The notes below the pieces were generated by a model. It was not told the origin of the DNA. It did not search any database and saw only the letters and a list, made by a program, of their open reading frames with translations. DNA of 20,108 nt, taken from contig JBOFQB010000082.1 of NCBI GenBank assembly GCA_051660685.1, positions 1 to 20,108 on the forward strand, in the 5' to 3' direction. The position numbers were made by a program, and so were the translations under genes. The stretch comes from JAVBSX01 sp051660685 (GTDB lineage: Bacteria; Planctomycetota; Planctomycetia; Pirellulales; Thermoguttaceae). Shown piece by piece: positions 7,642-14,846 of this stretch; positions within the stretch are counted from its first letter, which is position 1; each line of letters starts with the position of its first letter.

Positions 7642-7750
7642 AATCGGAAAACAAACCCTTTCTAACCGTTTGCAGTATAGCAGTCTAACACTTCAAGAAG
7701 ACCTTGATAAAATGACCTCTTGGTGTAGAATGCCCGTTCCCGGTTTGTTG

Positions 7751-7775
7751 AAAGTCCCTTGTTGGACTTTTTTTT
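7751..7775 (+). terminator. Intrinsic terminator in the antiporter leader
   Basis: AAAGTCC (7751-7757), a six-base loop CTTGTT, and GGACTTT (7764-7770) form a perfect 7-bp stem that runs straight into a continuous T tract (to 7775), followed by more T-rich sequence. It works only on the plus strand. No plus-strand gene precedes it before parA, which ends 1.6 kb away. It lies 42 bases before the antiporter ATG, so it could be an attenuator or the end of a small RNA. Confidence 0.7.
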
Positions 7776-7817
7776 GGTTTTTTGTGCCCGTGTTTTCCCT
7801 TGCGATTGTGACGTTGA

Positions 7818-9917
7818 ATGGACCCTATACTGAATGAATCCACGTTGATCTCCCAGTTGACGATCAAATTGTTGATTATTCTTGTCGCAGGTTTCATTGC
7901 AGGTGCAATCTGTAAACGGTTGCAAATGCCTATGGTAATCGGCTACTTAATCGCCGGAGTTCTGATCGGCCAGAATTTTCTCGGCTTACTCGGCTCTTCC
8001 CATACTGCGGGGCCAACTCCCAAATCTGTCTATGTTGATTCCGCCAGTTCTGGTTCTGCCGGTTCTGATTCCGCCAATTCTGATTCGGTTCATTCCAAAA
8101 GCGCAGATTCCGGTCAATCAGATAGGGTCCGAAAGAGTGCGACTCCAGAACAAGAGGTGCAATCGGGTCAAAGTGAGCAAGGGACGGTTGCTGATTTGAC
8201 GTTGACGGGGAATGAGTCTGTTACAACGACAGGATTGGGGACAGAGCAAGGTCTGATTGTTGCTGATGAAGACGGCTCTAACACGGATGATTCAAAAGCA
8301 GCAAAAGATAACGGAGAAGGGGTCAATATTGTTGTTCAGCTGAATGATGTTGCAAGCGATACAACAACTGAGCCGAATAAGATCGAAGTGGTCATTTCCC
8401 CGGACACTCTGGAAATTCAGGCGGAACAGAGCGGGATTATTCAGGACCGGATTATCGAGAATCTGGCGCATTTCGGGGCAATTCTGTTGCTTTTCTCGAT
8501 TGGAATCAACTTTTCTCCGTCTGAACTGAAGAGAATATGGAAATTGTTCCTGATCGGCGGGACGATCCAAATGATTACCGTCCCGCTCATCATTTGCGTT
8601 TTTTTTGGACTGCTCGGTTGGAGTCTGAAAATCGGCTTCTTCCTCGGTTCCGTCGCCGCAATCAGCTCGACCGTTTTAGTTTTCAAATCCCTTGAAGATT
8701 GTGGTCGGACAGAAACGGCTTATGGACTTCGGGCAATCGCAATTCTCCTGTTTCAGGACATTGCGGTTGTTCCCCTTCTTCTCCTCATTCCCCTGCTCGC
8801 GTCCGTTTCCGCCGATGTTTACGCAACATCGCTTAACATTTTGCTGCTTTGCGGGAAATCGGTCGTTTTTATCTCCTTCGTTATGCTCATTCGAGCTGCC
8901 TTTCTTCGTTGGGGTCTCCCCTTGATGATGAAACTGCGCAGTGTCGAACTGACGGTTCTCTTGACTCTCGCCCTGATCGTCGGTGTCAGTGCAGTCGGTG
9001 TCATGCTTGAACTTTCCGCCGCAATTGGAGCATTAGCAGCAGGAGTCATTCTCAGTGAAAACCGTTTGACTCACCAAATTACCGCAATCACGGTTCCTTT
9101 CCGCGAATCGTTTTCCGCCATTTTTTTCGTCAGTCTTGGAGCCCTTTTCGATTACCATATCCTCTTTCAATCACCTCTTCCAACCTTATTCAGTCTCTTG
9201 GGCATTTTGACGGTTAAAACAACCGCTGCTGCTCTTGCATTTCGCGTTTTACGTCTCAATTGGATTACGTCTTTTGCAATGGGGCTTGGTCTTTCGCAAC
9301 TCGGGGAACTCTCCTTCATCCTGCTTTCTCAAGGTCTTTCCTATCAATTATTTGACCAAGAAACATATCAACGTATGTTATTCATTGCGTTGACCAGCAT
9401 TATCCTGACCCCCTTGTTTCTCCGCGTTGCTCTTCGTTGGACGCAAACACATGGTGTTGAAGAGACAGCATCGGACCATAAATTACGTTGGGTCGATTCC
9501 GATCAGGAAACACGTCGCGCTGCTGTTATTGGAATTGGACCAATCGGGTCCCGAATCGTCTCCTTCCTTGAACTCTCGGGATTTGAAGTTTGTCTGCTCG
9601 ACATGAACCCTGTTAATCTGCACCATTACGCTCAATTGGGGTTTATGACGATTTCCGGGGACGCAACAGACCCGAATGTCCTTGAATTGTTGATGAGAGG
9701 TCAATGTCAACTCGTCGTTGTTTCTGTCCCCGATGATCGAATTGCAATCGAAGTGACGGAAACGGTCCGCGAACTCGACGAATCCCTCACACTCCTCGTT
9801 CGTTGCCGTTATATCGCCAATGTCCCCCCAATCCAAAAACTCGGGGCAACCCGCGTTATTTGTGAAGAGTCTGAAGCAGGCGGGGGAATCATTCGCGCCC
9901 TTGAACAGATTCTGTAG
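7818..9917 (+). CDS. Kef-type (CPA2) cation/proton antiporter with RCK-N domain and long hydrophilic insert
   Basis: A 699-residue inner-membrane transporter. Two hydrophobic segments (about 14-32 and 39-57, containing MVIGYLIAGVLIGQ) are followed by a polar insert at about 60-208. The Na+/H+ exchanger fold then resumes at ENLAHFGAILLLFSIGINFSP and continues for about ten segments, including AISSTVLVFKSL and FQDIAVVPLLL, as in KefB/KefC. The C-terminal domain (about 568-685) is a TrkA-N/RCK fold with GIGPIGS (572-578) and the acidic strand-end CLLDMN, so NAD(H) or a nucleotide probably gates it. The family exports K+ or Na+ in exchange for protons. KefC-like proteins have only a short loop where the insert lies. 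The insert starts with pentapeptide repeats. No partner subunit (KefF/KefG) is nearby. No clear Shine-Dalgarno sequence precedes the ATG, and an intrinsic terminator sits in its leader. Confidence 0.9.
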   Translation: MDPILNESTLISQLTIKLLIILVAGFIAGAICKRLQMPMVIGYLIAGVLIGQNFLGLLGSSHTAGPTPKSVYVDSASSGSAGSDSANSDSVHSKSADSGQSDRVRKSATPEQEVQSGQSEQGTVADLTLTGNESVTTTGLGTEQGLIVADEDGSNTDDSKAAKDNGEGVNIVVQLNDVASDTTTEPNKIEVVISPDTLEIQAEQSGIIQDRIIENLAHFGAILLLFSIGINFSPSELKRIWKLFLIGGTIQMITVPLIICVFFGLLGWSLKIGFFLGSVAAISSTVLVFKSLEDCGRTETAYGLRAIAILLFQDIAVVPLLLLIPLLASVSADVYATSLNILLLCGKSVVFISFVMLIRAAFLRWGLPLMMKLRSVELTVLLTLALIVGVSAVGVMLELSAAIGALAAGVILSENRLTHQITAITVPFRESFSAIFFVSLGALFDYHILFQSPLPTLFSLLGILTVKTTAAALAFRVLRLNWITSFAMGLGLSQLGELSFILLSQGLSYQLFDQETYQRMLFIALTSIILTPLFLRVALRWTQTHGVEETASDHKLRWVDSDQETRRAAVIGIGPIGSRIVSFLELSGFEVCLLDMNPVNLHHYAQLGFMTISGDATDPNVLELLMRGQCQLVVVSVPDDRIAIEVTETVRELDESLTLLVRCRYIANVPPIQKLGATRVICEESEAGGGIIRALEQIL
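8037..8111 (+). repeat. Five tandem 15-bp units coding for [D/G/K]S[A/V]xS
   Basis: Within the antiporter insert, residues 74-98 read DSASS, GSAGS, DSANS, DSVHS, KSADS: five imperfect pentapeptides encoded by 15-base units built on GATTCCGCCAATTCT. This is how a short coding tandem repeat expands by slippage. The following part of the insert stays Ser/Gln/Thr/Asp-rich without a clear period. Confidence 0.8.
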
Positions 9918-9936
9918 TTTTGTAGCGACCTGTTGA

Positions 9937-9958
9937 GCCGCGATACAACGTATCGCGC
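9937..9958 (+). terminator. Intact stop-proximal palindromic repeat after the antiporter gene
   Basis: GCCGCGATAC-AAC-GTATCGCGC lies 20 bases after the antiporter stop codon. It is the exact reverse complement of 2371-2392, i.e. identical when both are read in the sense of the upstream gene. The 8-bp perfect stem can form a hairpin, but only a short T run follows (CTTTG), so as a terminator it is weak. Bases just before it (TGTTGA) also match the other copies. Confidence 0.6.
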
Positions 9959-9961
9959 TTT

Positions 9962-9973
9962 GAGAAGGTAGAA
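9962..9973. repeat. Inverted partner of the TTCTACC heptad array
   Basis: GAGAAGGTAGAA is the exact reverse complement of TTCTACCTTCTC at 10119-10130, the end of the heptad array. The surrounding sequence (to about 10000) stays purine-rich on the plus strand, so a transcript could fold back on the pyrimidine-rich array about 145 bases later. Confidence 0.5.
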
Positions 9974-10083
9974 GATAGGAGGTAGGAGGAAAGAAGGAGG
10001 ATACAGGAAGACAACGGAGTCACGCAGATCAACCGGTTTCCTTTTTTTGAATGATGTTCCTTTTTGTTTGCCCCTGTTTTTTC

Positions 10084-10125
10084 TTCTACCTTCTACCTTC
10101 TACCTTCTACCTTCTACCTTCTACC
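10084..10125. repeat. Six perfect tandem copies of TTCTACC
   Basis: A 7-bp unit, TTCTACC, is repeated six times without a mismatch and then breaks into TTCTC. It is not a CRISPR: there are no spacers and the unit is far too short. The length of 7 means copy-number change would shift frames if it were coding, but no gene spans it. It lies in the 472-base gap between the antiporter gene and the 54-codon ORF. Confidence 0.9.
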
Positions 10126-10171
10126 TTCTCTCAATTACACGCAATGTGTATACCAATTATTGAAATGCTCT

Positions 10172-10356
10172 GAATAGACAAAATAGGCAATCTATTCGCT
10201 TTCTTCTTTTCCTGCCAATTTTTAAGATTCTTATCAATCTTTACGTCGTGTCGGTCAGTTCAGTCATTCTGATTCTCTCGATTCTTCCAACACCAACGGA
10301 GAAAGTAACTCCGAACAGGGAAAACGCCGATCCCGTTCATTGGGGGTTGGGGAGAG
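10172..10356 (+). ncRNA. Candidate structured RNA or leader upstream of the 54-codon ORF
   Basis: Three inverted-repeat structures follow one another. GAATAGA/TCTATTC (10172-10178, 10191-10197) is a 7-bp stem. AAGATT/AATCTT (10224-10229, 10236-10241) is a 6-bp stem. The largest is multibranched: an outer stem joins TCTTCCAACACCAA (10283-10296) to TTGGGGGTTGGGGAGA (10340-10355), with one mismatch, one or two bulged bases and one G-T pair. It encloses CGGAG/CTCCG (10297-10301, 10309-10313) and AACaGGGA/TCCCGTT (10314-10321, 10331-10337). The wobble pair favours the plus strand. The ORF start follows 35 bases later. I could not match it to a known riboswitch or RNA family by eye. The folding is read by hand and not energy-calculated. 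Confidence 0.4.
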
Positions 10357-10389
10357 CGTGTCGACACAAAAGCAAACGGTTGTTTTCAG

Positions 10390-10554
10390 ATGAACGATTC
10401 ATTACAAAAGATTCTCGAAATCGATGAACGGCATACGGAGTTACTCGGCCGATTAGAGGAGCTGGACAAAGCCGTTCTCGCTGTTCTTGAGGAATGGACG
10501 CAATCCAGAAATCATTCTTTGGAAACGGCAACAACCAATCGGGATGCAGCGTGA
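10390..10554 (+). CDS. Small hypothetical protein, 54 residues, helical
   Basis: The sequence starts MNDSLQKILEIDERHTELLG and continues RLEELDKAVLAVLEEW, ending in a polar tail. Leu/Ile at heptad-like spacing with charged residues between suggests an amphipathic helix or short coiled coil (about residues 4-38). Composition is protein-like, the stop is TGA, and the ORF ends only 10 bases before the convergent flhA stop. This packing supports a real gene. The ribosome site is weak. Position next to flhA might suggest a flagellar link, but it is on the opposite strand and I do not recognise the family. No function is assigned. Confidence 0.6.
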   Translation: MNDSLQKILEIDERHTELLGRLEELDKAVLAVLEEWTQSRNHSLETATTNRDAA

Positions 10555-10564
10555 AACTTTCTTT

Positions 10565-12646
10565 TTACAGTGAGACGATTCCGACCGAGTCAATCTTTGT
10601 GTCGCGGGTTATTTCGTTGTAACTGAGAACAACCAGTTGCGGAATCGAAGCAGCTGTCATCTGCTTTAACGCAGCTCGAATTTGCGGATTGACCAGAACA
10701 ACGGGGGGATGATTGACCCGGGTTAACTTGTCAATTTCCTGCGAAATCCTTGAACACAAATGGTCAATCGCTTGAGGTGAGAACCGAATAAACATCCCCT
10801 GTTCCGTATGCTCAAAACCGCCCCGAATCTGATCCTCAAGTGAGGGGTCAAACATGACGACATGAAGTGTGTCGTCCACATCACGGTATCGTGTGCAAAT
10901 TGTTCGGGCCAATCTCGCCCGGACATATTCCGTCAGCAAAATCGGGTCCCGTGTCCGATTTGCATAATCACCCAACGTCTCTAGGATCGTCCCAAGTTGA
11001 CGAATCGGAACCTGTTCCTTGAGTAACATTTGCAGTATCTGCTGCACTTGAGCCAGTTTCATCACATTCGGTATCAATTCGTCCACAACCGCCGGAGATG
11101 TCTGCTTCAATTCGTCCAAAAGATGCTGCGTCGCATCCCGAGTCAATAATTCGTCGGCATGTTTGCGAACCGTCTCCGTCAAATGCGTCGCAATGACCGC
11201 CCCGGATTCAACAACGGTATAACCGTAAAGTTCCGCCTGATCCTGTGTTGCTGCATCAATCCAAAGAGCAGGTGTCCCAAATGCAGGGTCCGTCGTCTGA
11301 ATTCCATGAACCTCTCCAACCGCTTCTCCACTGTCCATTGCAAGGAACATGTCGGGATACACCATTCCAAGAGCAACCGGCATTCCGGCGATTTTGATCC
11401 GGTATTGCAACTGATCGAGTTGGAAACTGTCTCGAATCCGAACCCGGGGTAAAATAATCCCAATATCGGCTGCAACATTTTGCCGGATTCGATGTATTCG
11501 GTCCAGCAAATCCCCTCCTCGCCCCGGATCGGCAAGAGTAATCAAACCAACCCCGATTTCAAGCTCCATAGGGTCAATCACTAAAAAGTCCTCAATCCGG
11601 TCTTCCGGCTTCTTTTCCTTCTCCGCTTTGACCTGTTCCTCGACTGCTGCTTCAACCCGGGCCTGTTTCGACTTTTTATTCAAGATGTAGGCCAAACCGA
11701 TTCCGCAAACGGCAAGACCGAGCAACGGAGCAGTCGGGAGATTGGTGAACGTCAAAATGACGAGAAAACCGCTTGCAAGAACGAGAACAATCGGTCGGGT
11801 TGCCAATTGACTGAAGAACAATTGGGGCAAGTTGGTACTTTGACTGCTTCGTGTGACGAGCAAACCTGTTGCGAGGGAGATCAAAAAGGCGGGAACTTGA
11901 CTGACCAGACCGTCGCCGATTGTCAAACGTGTGAAGAGGTCCAACGCATTCATAAGCGGCATTCCATCTTCAATCATGCCAATAAAAAGACCCCCCAAAA
12001 TGTTAATCAGTGTGATGATAATTCCGGCGATTGCATCACCGCGCACAAATTTACTAGCACCGTCCATTGCGCCAAAAAAGTCCGCTGCTTCTGTTATCTC
12101 CTCACGTCGTCGTTTCGCTTCTCTCTCGTCAATGATTCCAGCGTTCAAATCAGCATCAATCGCCATTTGTCGTCCCGGCATTGCATCGAGTGTAAATCGG
12201 GCTGCAACTTCACTGACCCGGGTTGCACCTTTGGTGATAACGACGAACTGGATAACGACGATAATGATGAAGATGATAAGGCCGACGACGATTTTATCTC
12301 CTGAAACGAACTCGCTGAAACTTTTGACGACACCTCCTGCCGCTTCCATTCCGCGAGTTCCAGCTCCGGTCAAAATCAAACGTGTCGTTGCAATGTTCAA
12401 AACCAACCGAAAAAGCGTCGTCGCCAACAAAATGGTTGGAAAAATGCTGAAATCAAGCGGTTTTGTGACAAAGACGGTTGTCAAAAGAATGACGACCCCG
12501 ACTGTGATGTTCGAGGAGAGCAAGACGTCCATCATCCAAGGTTTGAGCGGGACCAGAATCACGATGATACTGGCTGCAACGCCAAGCGGGAGCAGGAGTT
12601 CCTGCAATTTACCGCCCTTGAGAAATTGAAGGATTCGATCTTGCAT
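10565..12646 (-). CDS. flhA: Flagellar biosynthesis protein FlhA (type III export gate)
   Basis: A 693-residue FHIPEP-family protein of the flagellar export apparatus in the inner membrane. The N-terminal half has about eight membrane segments (first at about 18-36, then 43-63, 66-90, 117-138, 203-224, 247-266, 284-322). The cytoplasmic loop carries the FHIPEP signature, RVSEVAARFTLDAMPGRQMA (143-162) continuing IDADLNAG. The C-terminal half (about 350-693) is the cytosolic ring domain that docks substrate-chaperone complexes. Length is usual for FlhA. It could in principle be the SctV homologue of a virulence secretion system, but no injectisome genes are here. No other flagellar gene is in the window. 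The frame has a TGA just upstream, so ATG at 12646 is the start, although no Shine-Dalgarno sequence is close by. Confidence 0.95.
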   Translation of the reverse strand: MQDRILQFLKGGKLQELLLPLGVAASIIVILVPLKPWMMDVLLSSNITVGVVILLTTVFVTKPLDFSIFPTILLATTLFRLVLNIATTRLILTGAGTRGMEAAGGVVKSFSEFVSGDKIVVGLIIFIIIVVIQFVVITKGATRVSEVAARFTLDAMPGRQMAIDADLNAGIIDEREAKRRREEITEAADFFGAMDGASKFVRGDAIAGIIITLINILGGLFIGMIEDGMPLMNALDLFTRLTIGDGLVSQVPAFLISLATGLLVTRSSQSTNLPQLFFSQLATRPIVLVLASGFLVILTFTNLPTAPLLGLAVCGIGLAYILNKKSKQARVEAAVEEQVKAEKEKKPEDRIEDFLVIDPMELEIGVGLITLADPGRGGDLLDRIHRIRQNVAADIGIILPRVRIRDSFQLDQLQYRIKIAGMPVALGMVYPDMFLAMDSGEAVGEVHGIQTTDPAFGTPALWIDAATQDQAELYGYTVVESGAVIATHLTETVRKHADELLTRDATQHLLDELKQTSPAVVDELIPNVMKLAQVQQILQMLLKEQVPIRQLGTILETLGDYANRTRDPILLTEYVRARLARTICTRYRDVDDTLHVVMFDPSLEDQIRGGFEHTEQGMFIRFSPQAIDHLCSRISQEIDKLTRVNHPPVVLVNPQIRAALKQMTAASIPQLVVLSYNEITRDTKIDSVGIVSL

Positions 12647-12960
12647 GGACGGAGAATAGAAAATTCACCTCTTTCTGTCCAGACGAATTTTTTGTCAAAA
12701 AAAACGTCTGAAATCGCTGTTCCCCCGTTTTGCTTTTTTTCGTAGACTCCACCTCCTTTTTTGGAGGAGGTACTCTCACAAGGAGTAAGGGGTCCTCTTC
12801 AGATTCCTTTAAGTTTTGCCGGTTTTGGGGCGATATTCACAATGGAATTTCGCCGATGTCCGGCAAAGTTTGACAATGACGCAAAATAGGAAAAGAATCA
12901 TTCATTCCATTTTGCCTATTTAACCTATTTTTAGGCTGGGATTCCATTCCAGCTGAATAT
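12647..12960. other. Divergent gap between flhA and the thioredoxin-like gene, with hairpins
   Basis: 314 bases without a supportable gene. It holds CCTCC-TTTTTT-GGAGG (12752-12767). It also holds a nested inverted repeat in which TTTGCCGG (12815-12822) pairs with CCGGCAAA (12860-12867), enclosing GGCGA (12829-12833) and TCGCC (12850-12854). This nested hairpin ends three bases before a perfect -35 box of the plus-strand promoter candidate. AAATAGG and CCTATTT form a further inverted pair just downstream. No good sigma-70 or sigma-28 promoter for flhA was found. Confidence 0.5.
12870..12898 (+). promoter_or_regulatory. Candidate promoter for the thioredoxin-like/sulfotransferase pair
   Basis: A perfect TTGACA (12870-12875) is followed after 17 bases by AAGAAT (12893-12898, four of six). 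The start point would be near 12905, about 55 bases before the ATG. Confidence 0.4.
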
Positions 12961-13479
12961 ATGTATAATCCAATGTCGTTTTTGGTGTTCATTCTCATCC
13001 TTACAATGAGCTTGATCGCCGGTTGTAATAATGCAGTCAAACCTGGTACACCCCCGGTTGGTTCGACCGTTTCGTCCCAACCGACCGGGGTGAAGTCTGT
13101 TCCGTTGAAAGAAGGGGTTCCTTTTTTTACCGATTATGAATCGGGTCGAAAAAGTGCCCGGGAAAAGAACAAGCCGATTTTGCTGTTCTTTTACACCCCT
13201 CAATGTGTTTACAGTCGGCAGATGCTCGACGAAACATTTCGGAATCGTGATGTCCTCAAATTGTCCGAACAATTTGTCTGTATTCAGATCGACGAAAGTC
13301 AACAACGTCCATTGTGTGAGCAATTTGATGTTGATGCAACACCAACGATTCAGTTTATGTCTTCTGACGGGGTGTTGTTGCAGCGATTGACTGCCAAAAA
13401 GCGACCCGAACAGGTTTTACATCAAATGAACATTGCGATTCAATCGGTTGCGAGCAGTCAGGTCAAGAAGAGACTGTAA
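12961..13479 (+). CDS. Thioredoxin-like lipoprotein with CxxS active site
   Basis: A 172-residue protein. A short N-terminus and hydrophobic stretch end in the lipobox IAGC, with Cys22 as the lipidated residue, so it is probably anchored in a membrane facing the periplasm. After a Pro/Ser/Thr-rich linker (about 23-50), a thioredoxin fold of the Thioredoxin_7 type runs from about 53 to 160, with PILLFFYTPQCVYSRQM (72-88) and the cis-proline segment ATPTI (Pro128). The active site is C82-V-Y-S85: the second cysteine of the usual CxxC is serine. A monothiol site could reduce mixed disulfides or isomerise, but would be poor at direct dithiol reduction. Two further cysteines (107, 119) might help. 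It is followed 47 bases later by the sulfotransferase gene on the same strand. Confidence 0.85.
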   Translation: MYNPMSFLVFILILTMSLIAGCNNAVKPGTPPVGSTVSSQPTGVKSVPLKEGVPFFTDYESGRKSAREKNKPILLFFYTPQCVYSRQMLDETFRNRDVLKLSEQFVCIQIDESQQRPLCEQFDVDATPTIQFMSSDGVLLQRLTAKKRPEQVLHQMNIAIQSVASSQVKKRL

Positions 13480-13526
13480 ATGTTCGAGCCAAATGTTCCA
13501 ATCCCAACCAACCTCCTAACCAACAT

Positions 13527-14654
13527 ATGTCAATCAAGAAAGTCGAATTAGGGGGGTATAAAGATCGGTTCTGGTATCCCCGGATGTGGGACGGAATGAC
13601 GTTGGGAGCTTGGTTGAAGATTCTCGCCCGGGGAAAATACCGGGTTTCTCCCCGACGATTGAGTATGGCGTTTCTCGTCTCAATGCTTGGTCCGTTTAAC
13701 TCTTCTTGGGCTTTGCTCGAAAAAGCTCTTTATGGTCGGAAAATTGCCGAATTGCAACTTTCTGCCCCGCCAATTTTTATTGTTGGACATTGGAGAAGCG
13801 GAACGACTTTGCTGCATGAGTACATGATACTGGATTCGCAGTTTTCTTTTGCGGACACTTATGCCTGTTTCACCCCCGCTCATTTTCTGGTGTCCCGACA
13901 ATTTCTTAAACCGGCTGTTTCATGGATGATGCCGAAAAAACGTCCTATTGACAACATGGAGTTTGGGTTTGATCGTCCGCAAGAAGACGAATTTGCCCTT
14001 TGTGCGCTCGGTTGTCCTTCACCTTATCAACATTTGCTCTTTGCGAATGAATCACCTGATTTTCAGGATTACCTGACGCTGAGAAATCTCGACCCGCAAA
14101 AGCGTCAGGAATGGTTGGAATACCTCGATTTCTTTATTCGTTCTCTTGCTGTTTTGAATCCCAAGCAGATTGTTTTGAAATCGCCGACACATACAGCTCG
14201 AATCAGGACCTTGTTAGAAAAATACCCTGACGCCAAATTTATACACATACATCGTAATCCGTACAAGGTTTTTCCCTCGACGTATAATCTTTGGTTGCGA
14301 CTTGCGCAGGATGAGGGACTTCAGGTTCCAACGGGGAAAGATTTGACGGAATATGTTTTTTCAAGTTTTCTGGAGATGTATGAGGCTTTTGATCGGGATG
14401 TTCCTCTTTTAAGACCCGAACAATTTGCCGAGATTTCCTTTAAGAGTCTGACGAGTGATCCGGTTGGAACAATTCGGGGGATTTACGAAAAGCTGCAATT
14501 GGACGGATTTGATTTAGTCGCGTCGAAGATTCAGGAACATGCGGACTCTCAACGCGAATACAAGAAGAACAAATTTGAGATTGACCCGGCTCTTGCGGGG
14601 GAAATTTCGACCCGTTGGAGCAATTACATCCAAAAATACGGTTATGCGGAATAA
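13527..14654 (+). CDS. PAPS-dependent sulfotransferase family protein
   Basis: A 375-residue protein. The 5'-phosphosulfate loop VGHWRSGTTLLHEYM (86-100) binds PAPS, and KFIHIHRNPYKVFPSTYNLW (237-256) is the 3'-phosphate motif with Arg243 and Ser251. LKSPTHTARI (217-226) is also characteristic. These fit the Sulfotransfer_3 group, which moves a sulfuryl group from PAPS to a hydroxyl or amine on a sugar, lipid or peptide. The acceptor cannot be told from the sequence. There is no signal peptide, so it probably acts in the cytoplasm. The preceding lipoprotein gene is probably in the same transcript. No ribosome site of usual strength is seen before the ATG, which was kept because it is the first ATG in frame and the N-terminus looks protein-like. 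Confidence 0.88.
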   Translation: MSIKKVELGGYKDRFWYPRMWDGMTLGAWLKILARGKYRVSPRRLSMAFLVSMLGPFNSSWALLEKALYGRKIAELQLSAPPIFIVGHWRSGTTLLHEYMILDSQFSFADTYACFTPAHFLVSRQFLKPAVSWMMPKKRPIDNMEFGFDRPQEDEFALCALGCPSPYQHLLFANESPDFQDYLTLRNLDPQKRQEWLEYLDFFIRSLAVLNPKQIVLKSPTHTARIRTLLEKYPDAKFIHIHRNPYKVFPSTYNLWLRLAQDEGLQVPTGKDLTEYVFSSFLEMYEAFDRDVPLLRPEQFAEISFKSLTSDPVGTIRGIYEKLQLDGFDLVASKIQEHADSQREYKKNKFEIDPALAGEISTRWSNYIQKYGYAE

Positions 14655-14726
14655 CTGGACCTGCTACATTCCGCCCTGTTCCTTCTCAGCTCTCTTTGAC
14701 TCATCAAGTGTTCTTTTTGAGGGGTA

Positions 14727-14754
14727 TTGTTCCGGGGATGTGAACCTCTATAAT
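14727..14754 (+). promoter_or_regulatory. Candidate promoter for dxr-rseP
   Basis: A perfect TATAAT (14749-14754) has TTGTTC (14727-14732) 16 bases upstream. Transcription would start near 14761, leaving a leader of about 86 bases before the dxr ATG at 14847. The leader contains TGTCCCGG twice (near 14786 and 14806). Confidence 0.55.
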
Positions 14755-14846
14755 GATGATGTGCAGTTTCTGTGCATTTCCCTGATGTCCCGGTCAACCA
14801 CTTCTGTCCCGGGTTCATCGTTTTAAGTCGAGAACCTGAATTTTTT

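Larger units (their letters stand above)
7361..7817. other. Non-coding stretch between the DUF1207 and antiporter genes
   Basis: About 460 bases with no gene I can support. Frames open across it on the plus strand run through a palindromic repeat element and have no ribosome site or recognisable motif. It holds the repeat element at 7582-7641 and an intrinsic terminator at 7751-7775, and its last 42 bases form the immediate leader of the antiporter. Confidence 0.6.

Noticed and set aside
7361..7837. Plus-strand open frame of 158 codons before the antiporter
   Set aside because: It crosses the palindromic repeat element and the intrinsic terminator, has no ribosome site and overlaps the antiporter start in another frame.
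10084..10125. CRISPR array
   Set aside because: The repeats are 7 bases long and contiguous, without spacers, and no cas gene is present.
11931..12629. 232-codon open frame opposite flhA
   Set aside because: It is antisense to the conserved FlhA membrane half and reads as Ser/Thr/Ile-rich shadow sequence without motifs.
14772..14846. Upstream start for dxr
   Set aside because: The extra 25 residues do not resemble the family and lie within the leader that follows the TATAAT promoter candidate.
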